DNA of 27,546 nucleotides from positions 1 to 27,546 of IMG/VR virus record IMGVR_UViG_3300042314_000512. The stretch is one strand, 5' to 3'. Position 1 is the stretch's first letter, and every line of letters starts with the position of its first letter. Shown piece after piece: positions 20,203-26,243 of this stretch. The translations under genes and the position numbers were made by a program. This DNA is from a virus. The notes beneath the pieces were generated by a model that saw only the letters and a program-made list of their open reading frames with translations, was not told where the DNA came from and did no database searches.

Positions 20203-20565
20203 GTCTGGTACCTCTATGTGGCCTCCAACACTATCTACCCTGTCATACATGGCTTGGGTGCCTATCTGTGGCAAATCATTAATAAACTCAGTAAGCCTTG
20301 GTGGAATGCTCTTGGCTATGTTCTGAAATGATTCTGCACTTATAAAGAAATCGCTACCCCAAAAGTCTGTAGAGAAGTCTGGCTTTAACATGCGAGTCTC
20401 TGCAAGGTCCAGCACGATCGATTTGAGATAGTAACGTGTGGTCCTGCCGTCTTCATATTCGACGTATGCTGAAGGCTGTACTGTGTATACGTCATACTGC
20501 TCCTCTACATCGTGGTCTGGCAGGAACAGGTTAAGGTCATACTCTGCGTACTTTACGTTATCCAT
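20191..20565 (-). CDS. Unknown protein (124 aa)
   Basis: A tyrosine- and aspartate-rich protein: MDNVKYAEYDLNLFLPDH, then beta-like DVYTVQPSAYVEYEDGRTTRYYLKSI, and a helical C-terminal half. No motif recognised. Its start overlaps the upstream stop (TAATG). The 3' end is part of the hairpin at 20175-20202. Confidence 0.62.
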   Translation of the reverse strand: MDNVKYAEYDLNLFLPDHDVEEQYDVYTVQPSAYVEYEDGRTTRYYLKSIVLDLAETRMLKPDFSTDFWGSDFFISAESFQNIAKSIPPRLTEFINDLPQIGTQAMYDRVDSVGGHIEVPDFSR

Positions 20566-20825
20566 TAGTAGTACCCTCCGCCCTCGTGCTCAGGGCAACC
20601 ACAGCAGTTCAGGCAAAACTCTTTCTGGTCGGGGCAACGGTAGCAATCCATGATTACCTCACCGTCATCCTTAGTTAGATAGACTTGGCAGTCATCGCAT
20701 AGGTCTACGTCTTCTTCGTCTAGCAGTTGGAATACCTCTCCACCTTCTATCTGATTGAGGCCACGCTCAACTAGAAAGTCAAGCCACTGTTCGTCAATAA
20801 GCAATGTAAACTTCTTAGCCAACAA
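20565..20825 (-). CDS. Cys-rich zinc-ribbon-like protein (86 aa)
   Basis: The C-terminal half has LCDDCQVYL, MDCYRCPDQKEFCLNCCGCPEHEGG: at least two CxxC pairs and further Cys/His, enough for two zinc sites. The N-terminal half is helical (IDEQWLDFLVERGLNQIEGG). The start is probably the TTG at 20825 or 20822, since no ATG precedes the conserved part and GGAGAGGA lies upstream; the exact start is uncertain. It may bind nucleic acid or protein. Confidence 0.6.
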   Translation of the reverse strand: MLAKKFTLLIDEQWLDFLVERGLNQIEGGEVFQLLDEEDVDLCDDCQVYLTKDDGEVIMDCYRCPDQKEFCLNCCGCPEHEGGGYY

Positions 20826-21216
20826 TGTTTGCGTCCTCTCCGTAGATTGCTTTTAGGTCTTCGACTGTGTCGATAGGAATGTTGGTAGTGCGGAAGTCAG
20901 GGTCTTCGTCATTATCAGCATCTTCATCCTCTTCGGCCTCACGATAGCACCAAGTAGGAATTTCTGTCCACTCGTCATCCCACGGTTTCTCAGTAATGTA
21001 GTAAGAGATACGATTGACAAAGTGCCAACCAGCAACAATGTAGGTTCCATAGTCGCCATCTACCTCTGTCCAAATGTGGTGGTTGTCTTGTAGTTTGACA
21101 TACTCAACTTCTTCACCATAGGTTTCGTAGTGAAGTGTATCGCCATCATCAAGTAGATGATTAGGCATTGGCTTGAAGTTATCTACCCAGTAATCATAGG
21201 TCATGAATTTAGACAT
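20815..21216 (-). CDS. Unknown acidic protein (133 aa)
   Basis: MSKFMTYDYWVDNFKPMPN, then beta-rich GEEVEYVKLQDNHHIWTEVDGDYGTYIVAGWHFVNRISYYIT, and an acidic stretch EAEEDEDADNDEDPD before a short C-terminal helix. It may be a DNA-mimic-like acidic protein, but only the tail is acidic. No family recognised. It overlaps the next gene by 11 nt. Confidence 0.62.
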   Translation of the reverse strand: MSKFMTYDYWVDNFKPMPNHLLDDGDTLHYETYGEEVEYVKLQDNHHIWTEVDGDYGTYIVAGWHFVNRISYYITEKPWDDEWTEIPTWCYREAEEDEDADNDEDPDFRTTNIPIDTVEDLKAIYGEDANIVG

Positions 21217-21225
21217 TGGGGTTTC

Positions 21226-21384
21226 CTATCCGTTTATGCGGTCAATAAGTTCGTCAAGGGTTGCTTGGTCAAACTTGGGGTCATCTTGCATTACTGCGAC
21301 AATGTCTGCGACAAAAGCAAGGCAGTCATAGTAGCCGTCGCCATAAGTGTTAGGCATTTGGTCTGAGTAAATGTTATCGGTCAT
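21226..21384 (-). CDS. Unknown small protein (52 aa)
   Basis: Reads MTDNIYSDQMPNTYGDGYYD, then CLAFVADIVAVMQDDPKFDQ and TLDELIDRING. A helix-rich, acidic micro-protein. ATG 21384 has AAAGAAAG upstream and a consensus promoter. It is 9 nt upstream of the 21216 gene, forming one operon with it and the two genes after it. Confidence 0.62.
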   Translation of the reverse strand: MTDNIYSDQMPNTYGDGYYDCLAFVADIVAVMQDDPKFDQATLDELIDRING

Positions 21385-21412
21385 TGCTCTACTTTCTTTT
21401 AGGGTTGTATCA

Positions 21413-21441
21413 ATTTTACCAAATTAGGCGGTAGGTGTCAA
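21413..21441 (-). promoter_or_regulatory. Promoter of the 21384-20191 operon
   Basis: Minus strand: TTGACA (21441-21436), 17 bp, TAAAAT (21418-21413). It lies within the final codons of the upstream gene (21424). The leader carries CCCTAAAAGAAAG. Confidence 0.8.
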
Positions 21442-21945
21442 GGCTTTCCAAGCATTTAGATAAGTCTCTTCGCTAGGAAGTTGGTCAAGACTAAAAGTGA
21501 TCGTGTCACCATTGAACCAAGAGATAAACTCACGTGTCTGATAGTTTAGGGTGTATACACCTTCGCAGAATAGACCATCCTTTTCGAATGAACTCTCGTC
21601 TGATAGTGCAACATCTTCATTAGAATAAACAATTACCTTGAGAATGTCTACGCCTGTGTCACGAGAAAGGCTTGGGTAGATAATGTGAAAGCCCTGATAC
21701 TCTTCACGAGCCTCTGCCCACTTAGTGACCTCTTGAAATCTAAACCACATCTGGTCTAACTCTGCCTGCTCAATGAAACGGCACTTAGCCAATGACTTCT
21801 CAATCTTGTTTAGCATAGTAGGCTCTGCAATGAAGTCTAGCATTCGTGTTCCTGAATAGGTTGGATAACCATCCCATTGTCCGTATTGTGCTACTCGTAG
21901 TGTTCCGTCTTTATCAATTACTTTAGTGAGGTTGCGTGTTCCCAT
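21424..21945 (-). CDS. Conserved phage protein of the MGTRNL family (173 aa)
   Basis: The start MGTRNLTKVIDKDGTLRVAQYGQWDGYP is that of a widely distributed phage protein of unknown function. The middle is helical (EKSLAKCRFIEQAELDQMW), the C-terminal half beta-rich, with GLFCEGVYTLNYQTREFISWF. Length near the family norm. It has its own promoter and leader with CCCTAACAGAAAGG. Confidence 0.7.
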   Translation of the reverse strand: MGTRNLTKVIDKDGTLRVAQYGQWDGYPTYSGTRMLDFIAEPTMLNKIEKSLAKCRFIEQAELDQMWFRFQEVTKWAEAREEYQGFHIIYPSLSRDTGVDILKVIVYSNEDVALSDESSFEKDGLFCEGVYTLNYQTREFISWFNGDTITFSLDQLPSEETYLNAWKALTPTA

Positions 21946-21974
21946 TATGGGCCTTTCTGTTAGGGTTATATATA

Positions 21975-22015
21975 ATTATCTCAAAAACTGGGGAATTTGT
22001 CAATAGGTTCGTAAT
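21975..22015 (-). promoter_or_regulatory. Promoter with embedded bipartite motif (gene 21945)
   Basis: Minus strand: ATTACGA (22015-22009), TTGACA (22003-21998), CCC after it (21992-21990), 17-bp spacer, GATAAT (21980-21975). The bipartite motif therefore straddles the -35 box: ATTACGA just upstream, CCC just downstream. Confidence 0.8.
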
Positions 22016-22016
22016 G

Positions 22017-22250
22017 CTAATTTCTAAATACGTTGTACCCTGCCATGCCGATCAGGTCCACTGCATAACGTTGGGCATTCATCCATGCTGCTTCGCCAAA
22101 GAAGTACTTGGCCTTACCATTGGACGGTACCACTTTGTAGTAGTCATAGAAGTTATCAGCCTCATAGACAGAGATACCACTCTGATGAAAGAAGCGTGTC
22201 CATGATGTTACTTCAGATACTTTAGGTTTCTTGTCTGCATATACTTGCAT
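22017..22250 (-). CDS. Unknown protein (77 aa)
   Basis: MQVYADKKPKVSEVTSWTRFFHQSG, then aromatic-rich YEADNFYDYYKVVPSNGKAKYFFGE and AAWMNAQRYAVDL. No motif recognised. A leader with CCTAAAAGAAAG precedes ATG 22250. The next promoter begins right after its stop. Confidence 0.6.
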   Translation of the reverse strand: MQVYADKKPKVSEVTSWTRFFHQSGISVYEADNFYDYYKVVPSNGKAKYFFGEAAWMNAQRYAVDLIGMAGYNVFRN

Positions 22251-22277
22251 TAGGGTTCTTTCTTTTAGGTTACATCA

Positions 22278-22318
22278 ATTATCCCACAATTCGGGAAAAA
22301 AGTCAATACCATCGTAAT
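22278..22318 (-). promoter_or_regulatory. Promoter with embedded bipartite motif (gene 22250)
   Basis: Minus strand: ATTACGA (22318-22312), TTGACT (22306-22301), TTTTTT, CCC (22295-22293), GATAAT (22283-22278); 17 bp between -35 and -10. Same architecture as 21975-22015. Confidence 0.82.
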
Positions 22319-22358
22319 AGATTTTTTATGTTTAATAGTCTTATGTAAAGTGACCCCA

Positions 22359-22372
22359 GGCCCCTTTCGGGG
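22359..22372 (-). terminator. CCCC/GGGG hairpin after the micro-gene operon
   Basis: CCCC (22361-22364), loop TTTC, GGGG (22369-22372); on the minus strand the loop is GAAA. It lies 9 nt past the stop of the 22381 gene, ahead of the promoter at 22278. The stem is short and T-rich DNA only follows further on, so it is a weak terminator candidate. A CCAGG at 22356-22360 is in the place where other regions carry CCTAGG. Confidence 0.45.
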
Positions 22373-22380
22373 ATCCCTGT

Positions 22381-22503
22381 CTATAGGAATTCGATTGGGT
22401 CTCGGTCTTGGAAGATTTCCTCAAAGTCAGCAAATGAATACTGCTCGGGGTTTGCGTAGTAGTCTTCCAACGCTTCACGAATCTCTTGTGCTTGCTCGTC
22501 CAT
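22381..22503 (-). CDS. 40-residue acidic micro-protein
   Basis: MDEQAQEIREALEDYYANP, then EQYSFADFEEIFQDRDPIEFL. Very acidic, helical. Its start overlaps the upstream stop (TAATG) with GAGGAGAAC before it, which is convincing for translation. Not recognised. Last gene of the operon starting at 23762. Confidence 0.6.
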   Translation of the reverse strand: MDEQAQEIREALEDYYANPEQYSFADFEEIFQDRDPIEFL

Positions 22504-22700
22504 TAGTTCTCCTCTAAACTTGTGATATCAATGTTCAAATCAATACCCTTGTTGCGTTCGTCATAGTCAGGCAAATCAGATAGGTTGATGTCGCCATCTT
22601 CTGCTGACTCTAGTAGTTGCTGTGCGTGTTCCAAACTGTCTGCTGTAAAACTTGCTTTCCAAGTTTCCTCAACGTTGTGCCAAAAAGTATACTTAGGCAT
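22503..22700 (-). CDS. MPKY-type micro-protein (65 aa)
   Basis: MPKYTFWHNVEETWKASFTADSLEHAQQLLES: a beta hairpin followed by a helix, the same layout as the proteins at 22693 and 22844. The C-terminal half is acidic. Start overlaps the previous gene by 8 nt in ATGCCTAA. Function unknown. Confidence 0.62.
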   Translation of the reverse strand: MPKYTFWHNVEETWKASFTADSLEHAQQLLESAEDGDINLSDLPDYDERNKGIDLNIDITSLEEN

Positions 22701-22851
22701 TCTTCTCCTCTACTTCCCATTCCTCGTTGCTCTCAATGAATTCCCACTCAACACCCTCTGCGAGAATGTCGTAGACCTCGTCCTCGTTGTCTGCCTCAAT
22801 CTCTACTGACCAATCTTCGACAACAATTCTGCTAACTAGATACTTAGGCAT
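22693..22851 (-). CDS. MPKY-type micro-protein (52 aa)
   Basis: MPKYLVSRIVVEDWSVEIEA, then DNEDEVYDILAEGVEWEFI and an acidic end. Paralogue-like to 22503 and 22844 in strand-strand-helix order. Start overlaps the upstream gene by the same 8-nt ATGCCTAA junction. Ends with GTAGAGGAGAAG, a ribosome site for the next gene. Confidence 0.62.
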   Translation of the reverse strand: MPKYLVSRIVVEDWSVEIEADNEDEVYDILAEGVEWEFIESNEEWEVEEKNA

Positions 22852-23023
22852 CTTCTTCTTCCTCTTCATCTTCCATTACCGCTTCGACATCAACAGAGTA
22901 AACTCCGTCATAGCCAAGTTCCTCTCCCCAAGCGGAGAATGCCATTTGCTCTGCTTCATCCTCGCTGTTTGCTTCAAGGTAGCCAGAGAAGTCCACACGA
23001 ACCTCAACATAGTATTGTGCCAT
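22844..23023 (-). CDS. MPKY-type micro-protein (59 aa)
   Basis: MAQYYVEVRVDFSGYLEANS, then EDEAEQMAFSAWGEELG and an acidic tail MEDEEEEEDA. The pattern (short beta strands, A-[DN]-S-x-E-x-A helix) is common in small phage proteins. ATG 23023 overlaps the upstream TAA; the longer frame upstream lies within the preceding gene, so I reject it. Confidence 0.62.
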   Translation of the reverse strand: MAQYYVEVRVDFSGYLEANSEDEAEQMAFSAWGEELGYDGVYSVDVEAVMEDEEEEEDA

Positions 23024-23262
23024 TATTCCTCTTCCTCTTCTTCTAGTTCTACAATTATATCGAATGCCTCCGACATCCAACCAATGAACAGTTCTGCTGA
23101 GTCCTGTCCAAACTGGTCATTACCCATAAGATAGTTAGTTATCTCTGCAAAGTCTTCTGGTGCATATGAGGTGTAATCACTAACCATATACTGAAAGATA
23201 ATTGGCTCGTCTGGTTTGTGATGACGCTGTAGTTGGTCAATCAAACTTGCTACTGTAGCCAT
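23023..23262 (-). CDS. Unknown protein with poly-Glu end (79 aa)
   Basis: MATVASLIDQLQRHHKPDEPIIF, then QYMVSDYTSYAPEDFAEI and LFIGWMSEAFDIIVELEEEEEE. The N terminus resembles phage proteins that begin with a short helix and a HKPDEPI-type turn. Unknown role. It overlaps the upstream gene end by 13 nt. Confidence 0.6.
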   Translation of the reverse strand: MATVASLIDQLQRHHKPDEPIIFQYMVSDYTSYAPEDFAEITNYLMGNDQFGQDSAELFIGWMSEAFDIIVELEEEEEE

Positions 23263-23372
23263 TCTTCATCCTCTTCTAGTGGCTGGAACATTCTTGATGC
23301 GTTCATTAGTGTGTCGTATTCCCAAGTGCGAATAACATTCCACATCTCAGGTGTTAGTTTATCTATGTTCAC
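23250..23372 (-). CDS. 40-residue micro-protein
   Basis: GTG start (23372) overlapping the upstream stop in GTGA. Reads MNIDKLTPEMWNVIRTWEYD, then TLMNASRMFQPLEEDEEWLQ. Helical, acidic end with GAAGAGGATG as ribosome site for the next gene. Unknown. Confidence 0.58.
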   Translation of the reverse strand: MNIDKLTPEMWNVIRTWEYDTLMNASRMFQPLEEDEEWLQ

Positions 23373-23569
23373 TTGTATTTCCTCTTCCTGATTATTCTCT
23401 TGACCCAATTGTCATTTGCCATTGCTTCTATTCTGTCTAGTTTATCAATGACCTCTGACATTATGTCCTTGACATACCATTCATCTACATTGCCGTCTAG
23501 GTTCATCCACTCGGTATGTAGTTCGGCACTTGCCATACCAGCATACTTAGCAATCCTTTTACTCTTCAT
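23369..23569 (-). CDS. Unknown small basic/helical protein (66 aa)
   Basis: MKSKRIAKYAGMASAELHTEW, then DEWYVKDIMSEVIDKLDRIEAM and a basic end (VKRIIRKRKYK). The ATG at 23569 is used; the longer frame would lie inside the neighbour. Basic ends suggest nucleic acid contact, but this is a guess. Confidence 0.6.
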   Translation of the reverse strand: MKSKRIAKYAGMASAELHTEWMNLDGNVDEWYVKDIMSEVIDKLDRIEAMANDNWVKRIIRKRKYK

Positions 23570-23762
23570 CTTCGTGGATGTCCAAGTCTGGTTCGTGTCC
23601 ATTTAGAATTACATAAGCAGACTTCAAGCCAAAGTAATAACCCTCTGCCTCGCCACGCTCAATGGATAGGATAGCGTCTGAATAGCCTTCGTCTGCTTCT
23701 AGTTGTGCGATTTCCTGCCAAGCAATTCTTGCTTCTTTGATTTTCTCTATTAGTTCATTCAT
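23559..23762 (-). CDS. Unknown helical protein, operon leader (67 aa)
   Basis: MNELIEKIKEARIAWQEIAQ, then EADEGYSDAILSIERGEAEGYYFGL and an acidic tail. ATG 23762 lies 7 nt after the -10 box, which rules out the longer reading that would run through the promoter. First of eight overlapping micro-genes (23762 down to 22381). Confidence 0.62.
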   Translation of the reverse strand: MNELIEKIKEARIAWQEIAQLEADEGYSDAILSIERGEAEGYYFGLKSAYVILNGHEPDLDIHEDEE

Positions 23763-23769
23763 AGTGTCT

Positions 23770-23794
23770 ATTGTATCCTTACCCACCGACATTG
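23770..23794 (-). promoter_or_regulatory. TGTC-class promoter, leaderless (gene 23762)
   Basis: Minus strand: CAATGTC (23794-23788), 12 nt, TACAAT (23775-23770), then AGACACT and ATG. It overlaps the last codons of the gene at 23779. Shares the TGTC-N12-(-10) pattern with 24434, 24763, 25990, 26731 and 27091. Confidence 0.72.
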
Positions 23795-23949
23795 ATTAGG
23801 CGGTCTTTGCCAATAACGAAGTTGTGCTCGTTGCGTAGTATCAGGTCAATTGTGGCCTGGCGTTCCTCAAGGGTAGCGATAGCAGTCTCTAGTCCCTTGT
23901 ATTCCTCAATGTATTCTGCGATTACATCTTCATTTACATAGTTATTCAT
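23779..23949 (-). CDS. Unknown helical protein (56 aa)
   Basis: MNNYVNEDVIAEYIEEYKGL, then ETAIATLEERQATIDLILRN and KDRLINVGG. Coiled-coil-like acid/base helix. Start overlaps the upstream stop by a few bases. Its last codons (INVGG) are also part of the next operon's promoter. Confidence 0.58.
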   Translation of the reverse strand: MNNYVNEDVIAEYIEEYKGLETAIATLEERQATIDLILRNEHNFVIGKDRLINVGG

Positions 23950-24049
23950 TGTTCATTGCCTCTCTTAGTTGTTCGTCTGTTAGTGATTCAATTGTATCAA
24001 GACCCTCTGACACGATAAGTTCGATCAGTCTGCGGTATTCATCAAGCAT
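23942..24049 (-). CDS. 35-residue acidic micro-protein
   Basis: MLDEYRRLIELIVSEGLDTI, then ESLTDEQLREAMNNE. Overlaps both neighbours by 8 nt. Helical, acidic. The overlapping junctions argue that it is translated; otherwise unsupported. Confidence 0.5.
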   Translation of the reverse strand: MLDEYRRLIELIVSEGLDTIESLTDEQLREAMNNE

Positions 24050-24263
24050 CCTCTACCTCCACGTCTATCCAATCCCAAAAACGCATAGTGCCATCTGTAA
24101 GCATCTCATAGAACTCTTCCTTGACAAAACGAATTAGTTCGTCAGGTGTTCGGTGGTTGTCTTCTAGTTCATCTTCGTCAAGTATGTCGAAGTCTGACTC
24201 AAGCAACCCATTCTCGTCAGGGTAGATTGTGTAACTGATTGTTGCTGTGTATCTCTTAGCCAT
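24042..24263 (-). CDS. Unknown protein, beta start then acidic helix (73 aa)
   Basis: MAKRYTATISYTIYPDENGLL, then acidic ESDFDILDEDELEDNHRTPDEL and VKEEFYEMLTDGTMRFWDWIDVEV. The first part resembles the MPKY-type beta starts nearby. AAAGGAGAAT precedes the ATG. Overlaps the upstream gene by 8 nt. Confidence 0.6.
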   Translation of the reverse strand: MAKRYTATISYTIYPDENGLLESDFDILDEDELEDNHRTPDELIRFVKEEFYEMLTDGTMRFWDWIDVEVEDA

Positions 24264-24426
24264 TATTCTCCTTTATATAAACAATGTCGCCTGTGTCTTC
24301 GTTGTATTGCATCTCACAACCATCGGGACAATACTCGCCATTGCCCTCACAGATTGAACAGAATGAATTACAATCGAAACTGCCCTCATGGTTGGGGCAT
24401 TCTAAGTGTTCGTGTGTGCATATCAT
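24256..24426 (-). CDS. Cys/His-rich zinc-binding micro-protein (56 aa)
   Basis: MICTHEHLECPNHEGSFDCN, then SFCSICEGNGEYCPDGCEM: eight Cys and three His, room for two zinc sites. ATG 24426 is 7 nt after the -10 box. Unknown function; small zinc proteins of phages often bind host polymerase or nucleases. Confidence 0.65.
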   Translation of the reverse strand: MICTHEHLECPNHEGSFDCNSFCSICEGNGEYCPDGCEMQYNEDTGDIVYIKENNG

Positions 24427-24433
24427 AGTGTCC

Positions 24434-24458
24434 ATTATAGGACTACCCACTGACATTG
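24434..24458 (-). promoter_or_regulatory. TGTC-class promoter, leaderless (gene 24426)
   Basis: Minus strand: CAATGTC (24458-24452), 12 nt, TATAAT (24439-24434), GGACACT, ATG. It overlaps the end of the gene at 24443. Nearly the same spacer start (AGTGGG) as the copies at 23770 (GGTGGG) and 24763. Confidence 0.78.
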
Positions 24459-24562
24459 GCACAATCAAGGCAGCCAAAGAATTCCAACAATGCGTCTGCT
24501 GGATTATCGCTGGTAAGGTCGCAGGTATTACATTTGTAAATAGTCTTGTTAGTCAAGTTCAT
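24443..24562 (-). CDS. 39-residue zinc-ribbon micro-protein
   Basis: MNLTNKTIYKCNTCDLTSDN, then PADALLEFFGCLDCANVSG: CNTC and CLDC separated by 22 residues, a textbook small zinc ribbon. The start lies within the end of the upstream gene. The Cys pattern makes it a real gene. Confidence 0.65.
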   Translation of the reverse strand: MNLTNKTIYKCNTCDLTSDNPADALLEFFGCLDCANVSG

Positions 24563-24755
24563 CAACTCCATAGATAGTAGGGATTTGGTTGCTTGGAACA
24601 CCAAGCATTCTTAGGACAGATTGGCTTCGTTCGATACAGCCTTGTAGATAATCTCCAAAGCCATCGCTGTCGCCATCGTGTTCGATTTGTCGGGGTATCA
24701 TATCTTGGATATCAGCAATCAAGTATGCGATAATCTCTTCATTAGTTTTCTTCAT
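24549..24755 (-). CDS. Unknown helical protein (68 aa)
   Basis: MKKTNEEIIAYLIADIQDMI, then DGFGDYLQGCIERSQSVLRM. ATG 24755 follows the -10 box by 7 nt, so the longer frame is rejected because it runs through the promoter and bipartite motif. First gene of its operon. Confidence 0.63.
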   Translation of the reverse strand: MKKTNEEIIAYLIADIQDMIPRQIEHDGDSDGFGDYLQGCIERSQSVLRMLGVPSNQIPTIYGVDELD

Positions 24756-24762
24756 AGCCTCT

Positions 24763-24822
24763 ATTATACAGACCCCCACTGACATTGTAAATATTCGGGA
24801 AAAAAGATCTTTGCATCGTAAT
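24763..24822 (-). promoter_or_regulatory. TGTC-class promoter with upstream bipartite motif (gene 24755)
   Basis: Minus strand, in order: ATTACGA (24822-24816), CCC (24799-24797), TTTACA -35 (24791-24786), CAATGTC (24787-24781 region), TATAAT (24768-24763), AGAGGCT, ATG. -35 to -10 spacing is 17 bp. Here the bipartite motif ends 5 nt upstream of the -35. Confidence 0.78.
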
Positions 24823-24856
24823 AGAATAAATAAGATTAATAACATTATGTAAGATT

Positions 24857-24866
24857 GGCCTAGGCC
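24857..24866. repeat. GGCCTAGGCC palindrome
   Basis: A perfect 10-bp palindrome between the terminator at 24892-24921 and the bipartite motif at 24797-24822, followed by CATCGATCA. Similar elements lie at 26080 and 27190 (and 19540). Confidence 0.6.
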
Positions 24867-24891
24867 CATCGATCAGCTTTTGTCAAGCAGC

Positions 24892-24921
24892 AAAAAGCCC
24901 CCACCTTTTACAGTGAGGGCT
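24892..24921 (-). terminator. Intrinsic terminator of the DUF932 gene
   Basis: On the minus strand AGCCCTCAC (24921-24913) pairs with GTGGGGGCT (24904-24896) with one G-U, an 8-nt loop, then TTTTT. It starts 15 nt after the stop at 24936. Confidence 0.85.
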
Positions 24922-24935
24922 AATCGCTATTCGAA

Positions 24936-25952
24936 TTATGCCATTACGCTTTGCACAATTTTCATCAAGCGGTTTTTCTCTGCGTTGATTACAGGGTCAA
25001 AGCCACTTGCACTTGCATAAATGCTTTCGTTGTTTCCACCACGAGCATTGCGATACCAATCAAGACGCTCTGTTAGTGCATTGAACGCACCCCAAGCAGT
25101 TCCGCTGATTGTGTTGTTGTATTGTCCAACATAAATGTCGTGCAACAAATCAATCTTGCCTGTGTGCTTCTTGATTGAACCCTTAGCGTCTTTCTCTGGT
25201 GCAGGGTAAGCGAGTTCAACAATCTTTGCAAACTGAGCGTCTGTGATTTCAGTTTCAATCATCTTGTTTGCAATGAGAGAAAACTCGTCAATGTATTTGT
25301 GAGCAAGACCTAGTGCTTCACGAGCAACCGCAATTTTTCCTTCGGCTGTCTGTGTGTGTCTAATCTTGAAAGATTGCTTCGCTGCGTTCTTACCCTTGAA
25401 TGATGATAGTGCAAGGTTGAGAGTGTTTGCACATACAACACGAACAGGTGTAATGCTTGCCTGAATTGCAATCGAACCATCGTGGCTTGTGTTGATTAGC
25501 AGGTAGTTATCAATCTTGTCTGCACGACCATTCGGGTCAAGAGTAATGCTGTCTTGCAATGCAATCGAACCAAACACTACACGACCACCCTTGATAGAAC
25601 CAGCAGTTTCCCAACGACCACCGCCGTCAAGAATGTTATCACCGAATGAAAATAGTTCTTCATTCTGCAATGGCACATAACGCTCACCAACAATTCCAAG
25701 AACATCGGTCTGGTCTGCGTTGAATGGGTTAGTGCGTGATACGAATGAGTAAGACTTGTCGCTTGAAAAACCGTCAGGGATTGCGACATCTTCAAGGCGA
25801 ACATTCCAGTTATCAAGGTGTGCAAGTTCCAACATCTGTTGGGTGTTTACTTCATCTTGAAATACAGTTCCAAGATTGTGCCAAGCAGGTTGGCGTAGAG
25901 AAGCGAAAGACGCTTCGCCTGTTGCTTCGTTTATTTCTAATTCGTGAGCCAT
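24936..25952 (-). CDS. DUF932 / TIGR03299 phage-plasmid protein
   Basis: A 338-residue protein starting MAHELEINEATGEASFASLRQPAWHNLG, the hallmark of the TIGR03299 phage/plasmid-like family, with later RYVPLQNEELFSFGDNIL, a GSIALQDS strand, and LLINTSHDGSIAIQASITPVRVVCANTLNLAL. Length is typical. The family is widespread on phages and plasmids; its function is not established, though homology to recombination-related proteins has been noted. ATG 25952 was preferred over the upstream 22 codons because those cover the promoter. An AGAGAAAG element is upstream. It is the largest gene of the minus arm. Confidence 0.85.
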   Translation of the reverse strand: MAHELEINEATGEASFASLRQPAWHNLGTVFQDEVNTQQMLELAHLDNWNVRLEDVAIPDGFSSDKSYSFVSRTNPFNADQTDVLGIVGERYVPLQNEELFSFGDNILDGGGRWETAGSIKGGRVVFGSIALQDSITLDPNGRADKIDNYLLINTSHDGSIAIQASITPVRVVCANTLNLALSSFKGKNAAKQSFKIRHTQTAEGKIAVAREALGLAHKYIDEFSLIANKMIETEITDAQFAKIVELAYPAPEKDAKGSIKKHTGKIDLLHDIYVGQYNNTISGTAWGAFNALTERLDWYRNARGGNNESIYASASGFDPVINAEKNRLMKIVQSVMA

Positions 25953-25989
25953 TTGTTTCTTTCTCTTAGTAGGGATTTCCAATAAGACT

Positions 25990-26052
25990 ATTTTACAGGA
26001 CACCACCGACAAAGTCAATACATTTTGGGAAACATTTTGGCCAGTTCGTAAT
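25990..26052 (-). promoter_or_regulatory. DUF932 promoter with upstream bipartite motif
   Basis: Minus strand: ATTACGA (26052-26046), CCC (26029-26027), TTGACT (26018-26013), TTTGTC-type block (26014-26008), TAAAAT (25995-25990). 17 bp between boxes; the TGTC to -10 gap is again 12 nt. Confidence 0.78.
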
Positions 26053-26079
26053 TTAGATCTTAATCAATGTCAGAGGGGT

Positions 26080-26099
26080 GGGCCTAGGCCCGATCGATC
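26080..26099. repeat. Double palindrome GGGCCTAGGCCC + GATCGATC
   Basis: A perfect 12-bp palindrome (26080-26091) followed directly by an 8-bp palindrome (26092-26099). It lies between the terminator at 26110-26142 and the bipartite motif at 26027. Clearest copy of the CCTAGG element. Confidence 0.62.
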
Positions 26100-26109
26100 C
26101 CCACCAGGC

Positions 26110-26142
26110 AGAAGAAAACCCCCACCGCTAGCAGTAGGGGTT
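26110..26142 (-). terminator. Intrinsic terminator after the 26244 gene
   Basis: Minus strand AACCCCTAC (26142-26134) pairs with GTGGGGGTT (26125-26117) with one G-U, then TTTTCTTC. About 100 nt after the stop; the sequence between holds a TCACC/GGTGA hairpin and no gene. Confidence 0.82.
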
Positions 26143-26243
26143 CTTGATAGTTCTATTTATCAACTAACAACTTCATCACCAGACTTTGGTGAGTGGTGAG
26201 CCTTTTAGACACTTGCTCAGGTGTTATGGCTTACGCCAATGGT

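Noticed and set aside
24756-24869. Longer start for the gene at 24549
   Set aside because: It would run through the promoter and bipartite motif at 24763-24822.
25953-26018. Longer start for the DUF932 protein
   Set aside because: The family begins MAHEL; the extra region contains the promoter and the leader element.
26156-26243. Possible gene between the terminator and the 26244 gene
   Set aside because: Only a seven-codon frame and a small TCACC/GGTGA hairpin are present.
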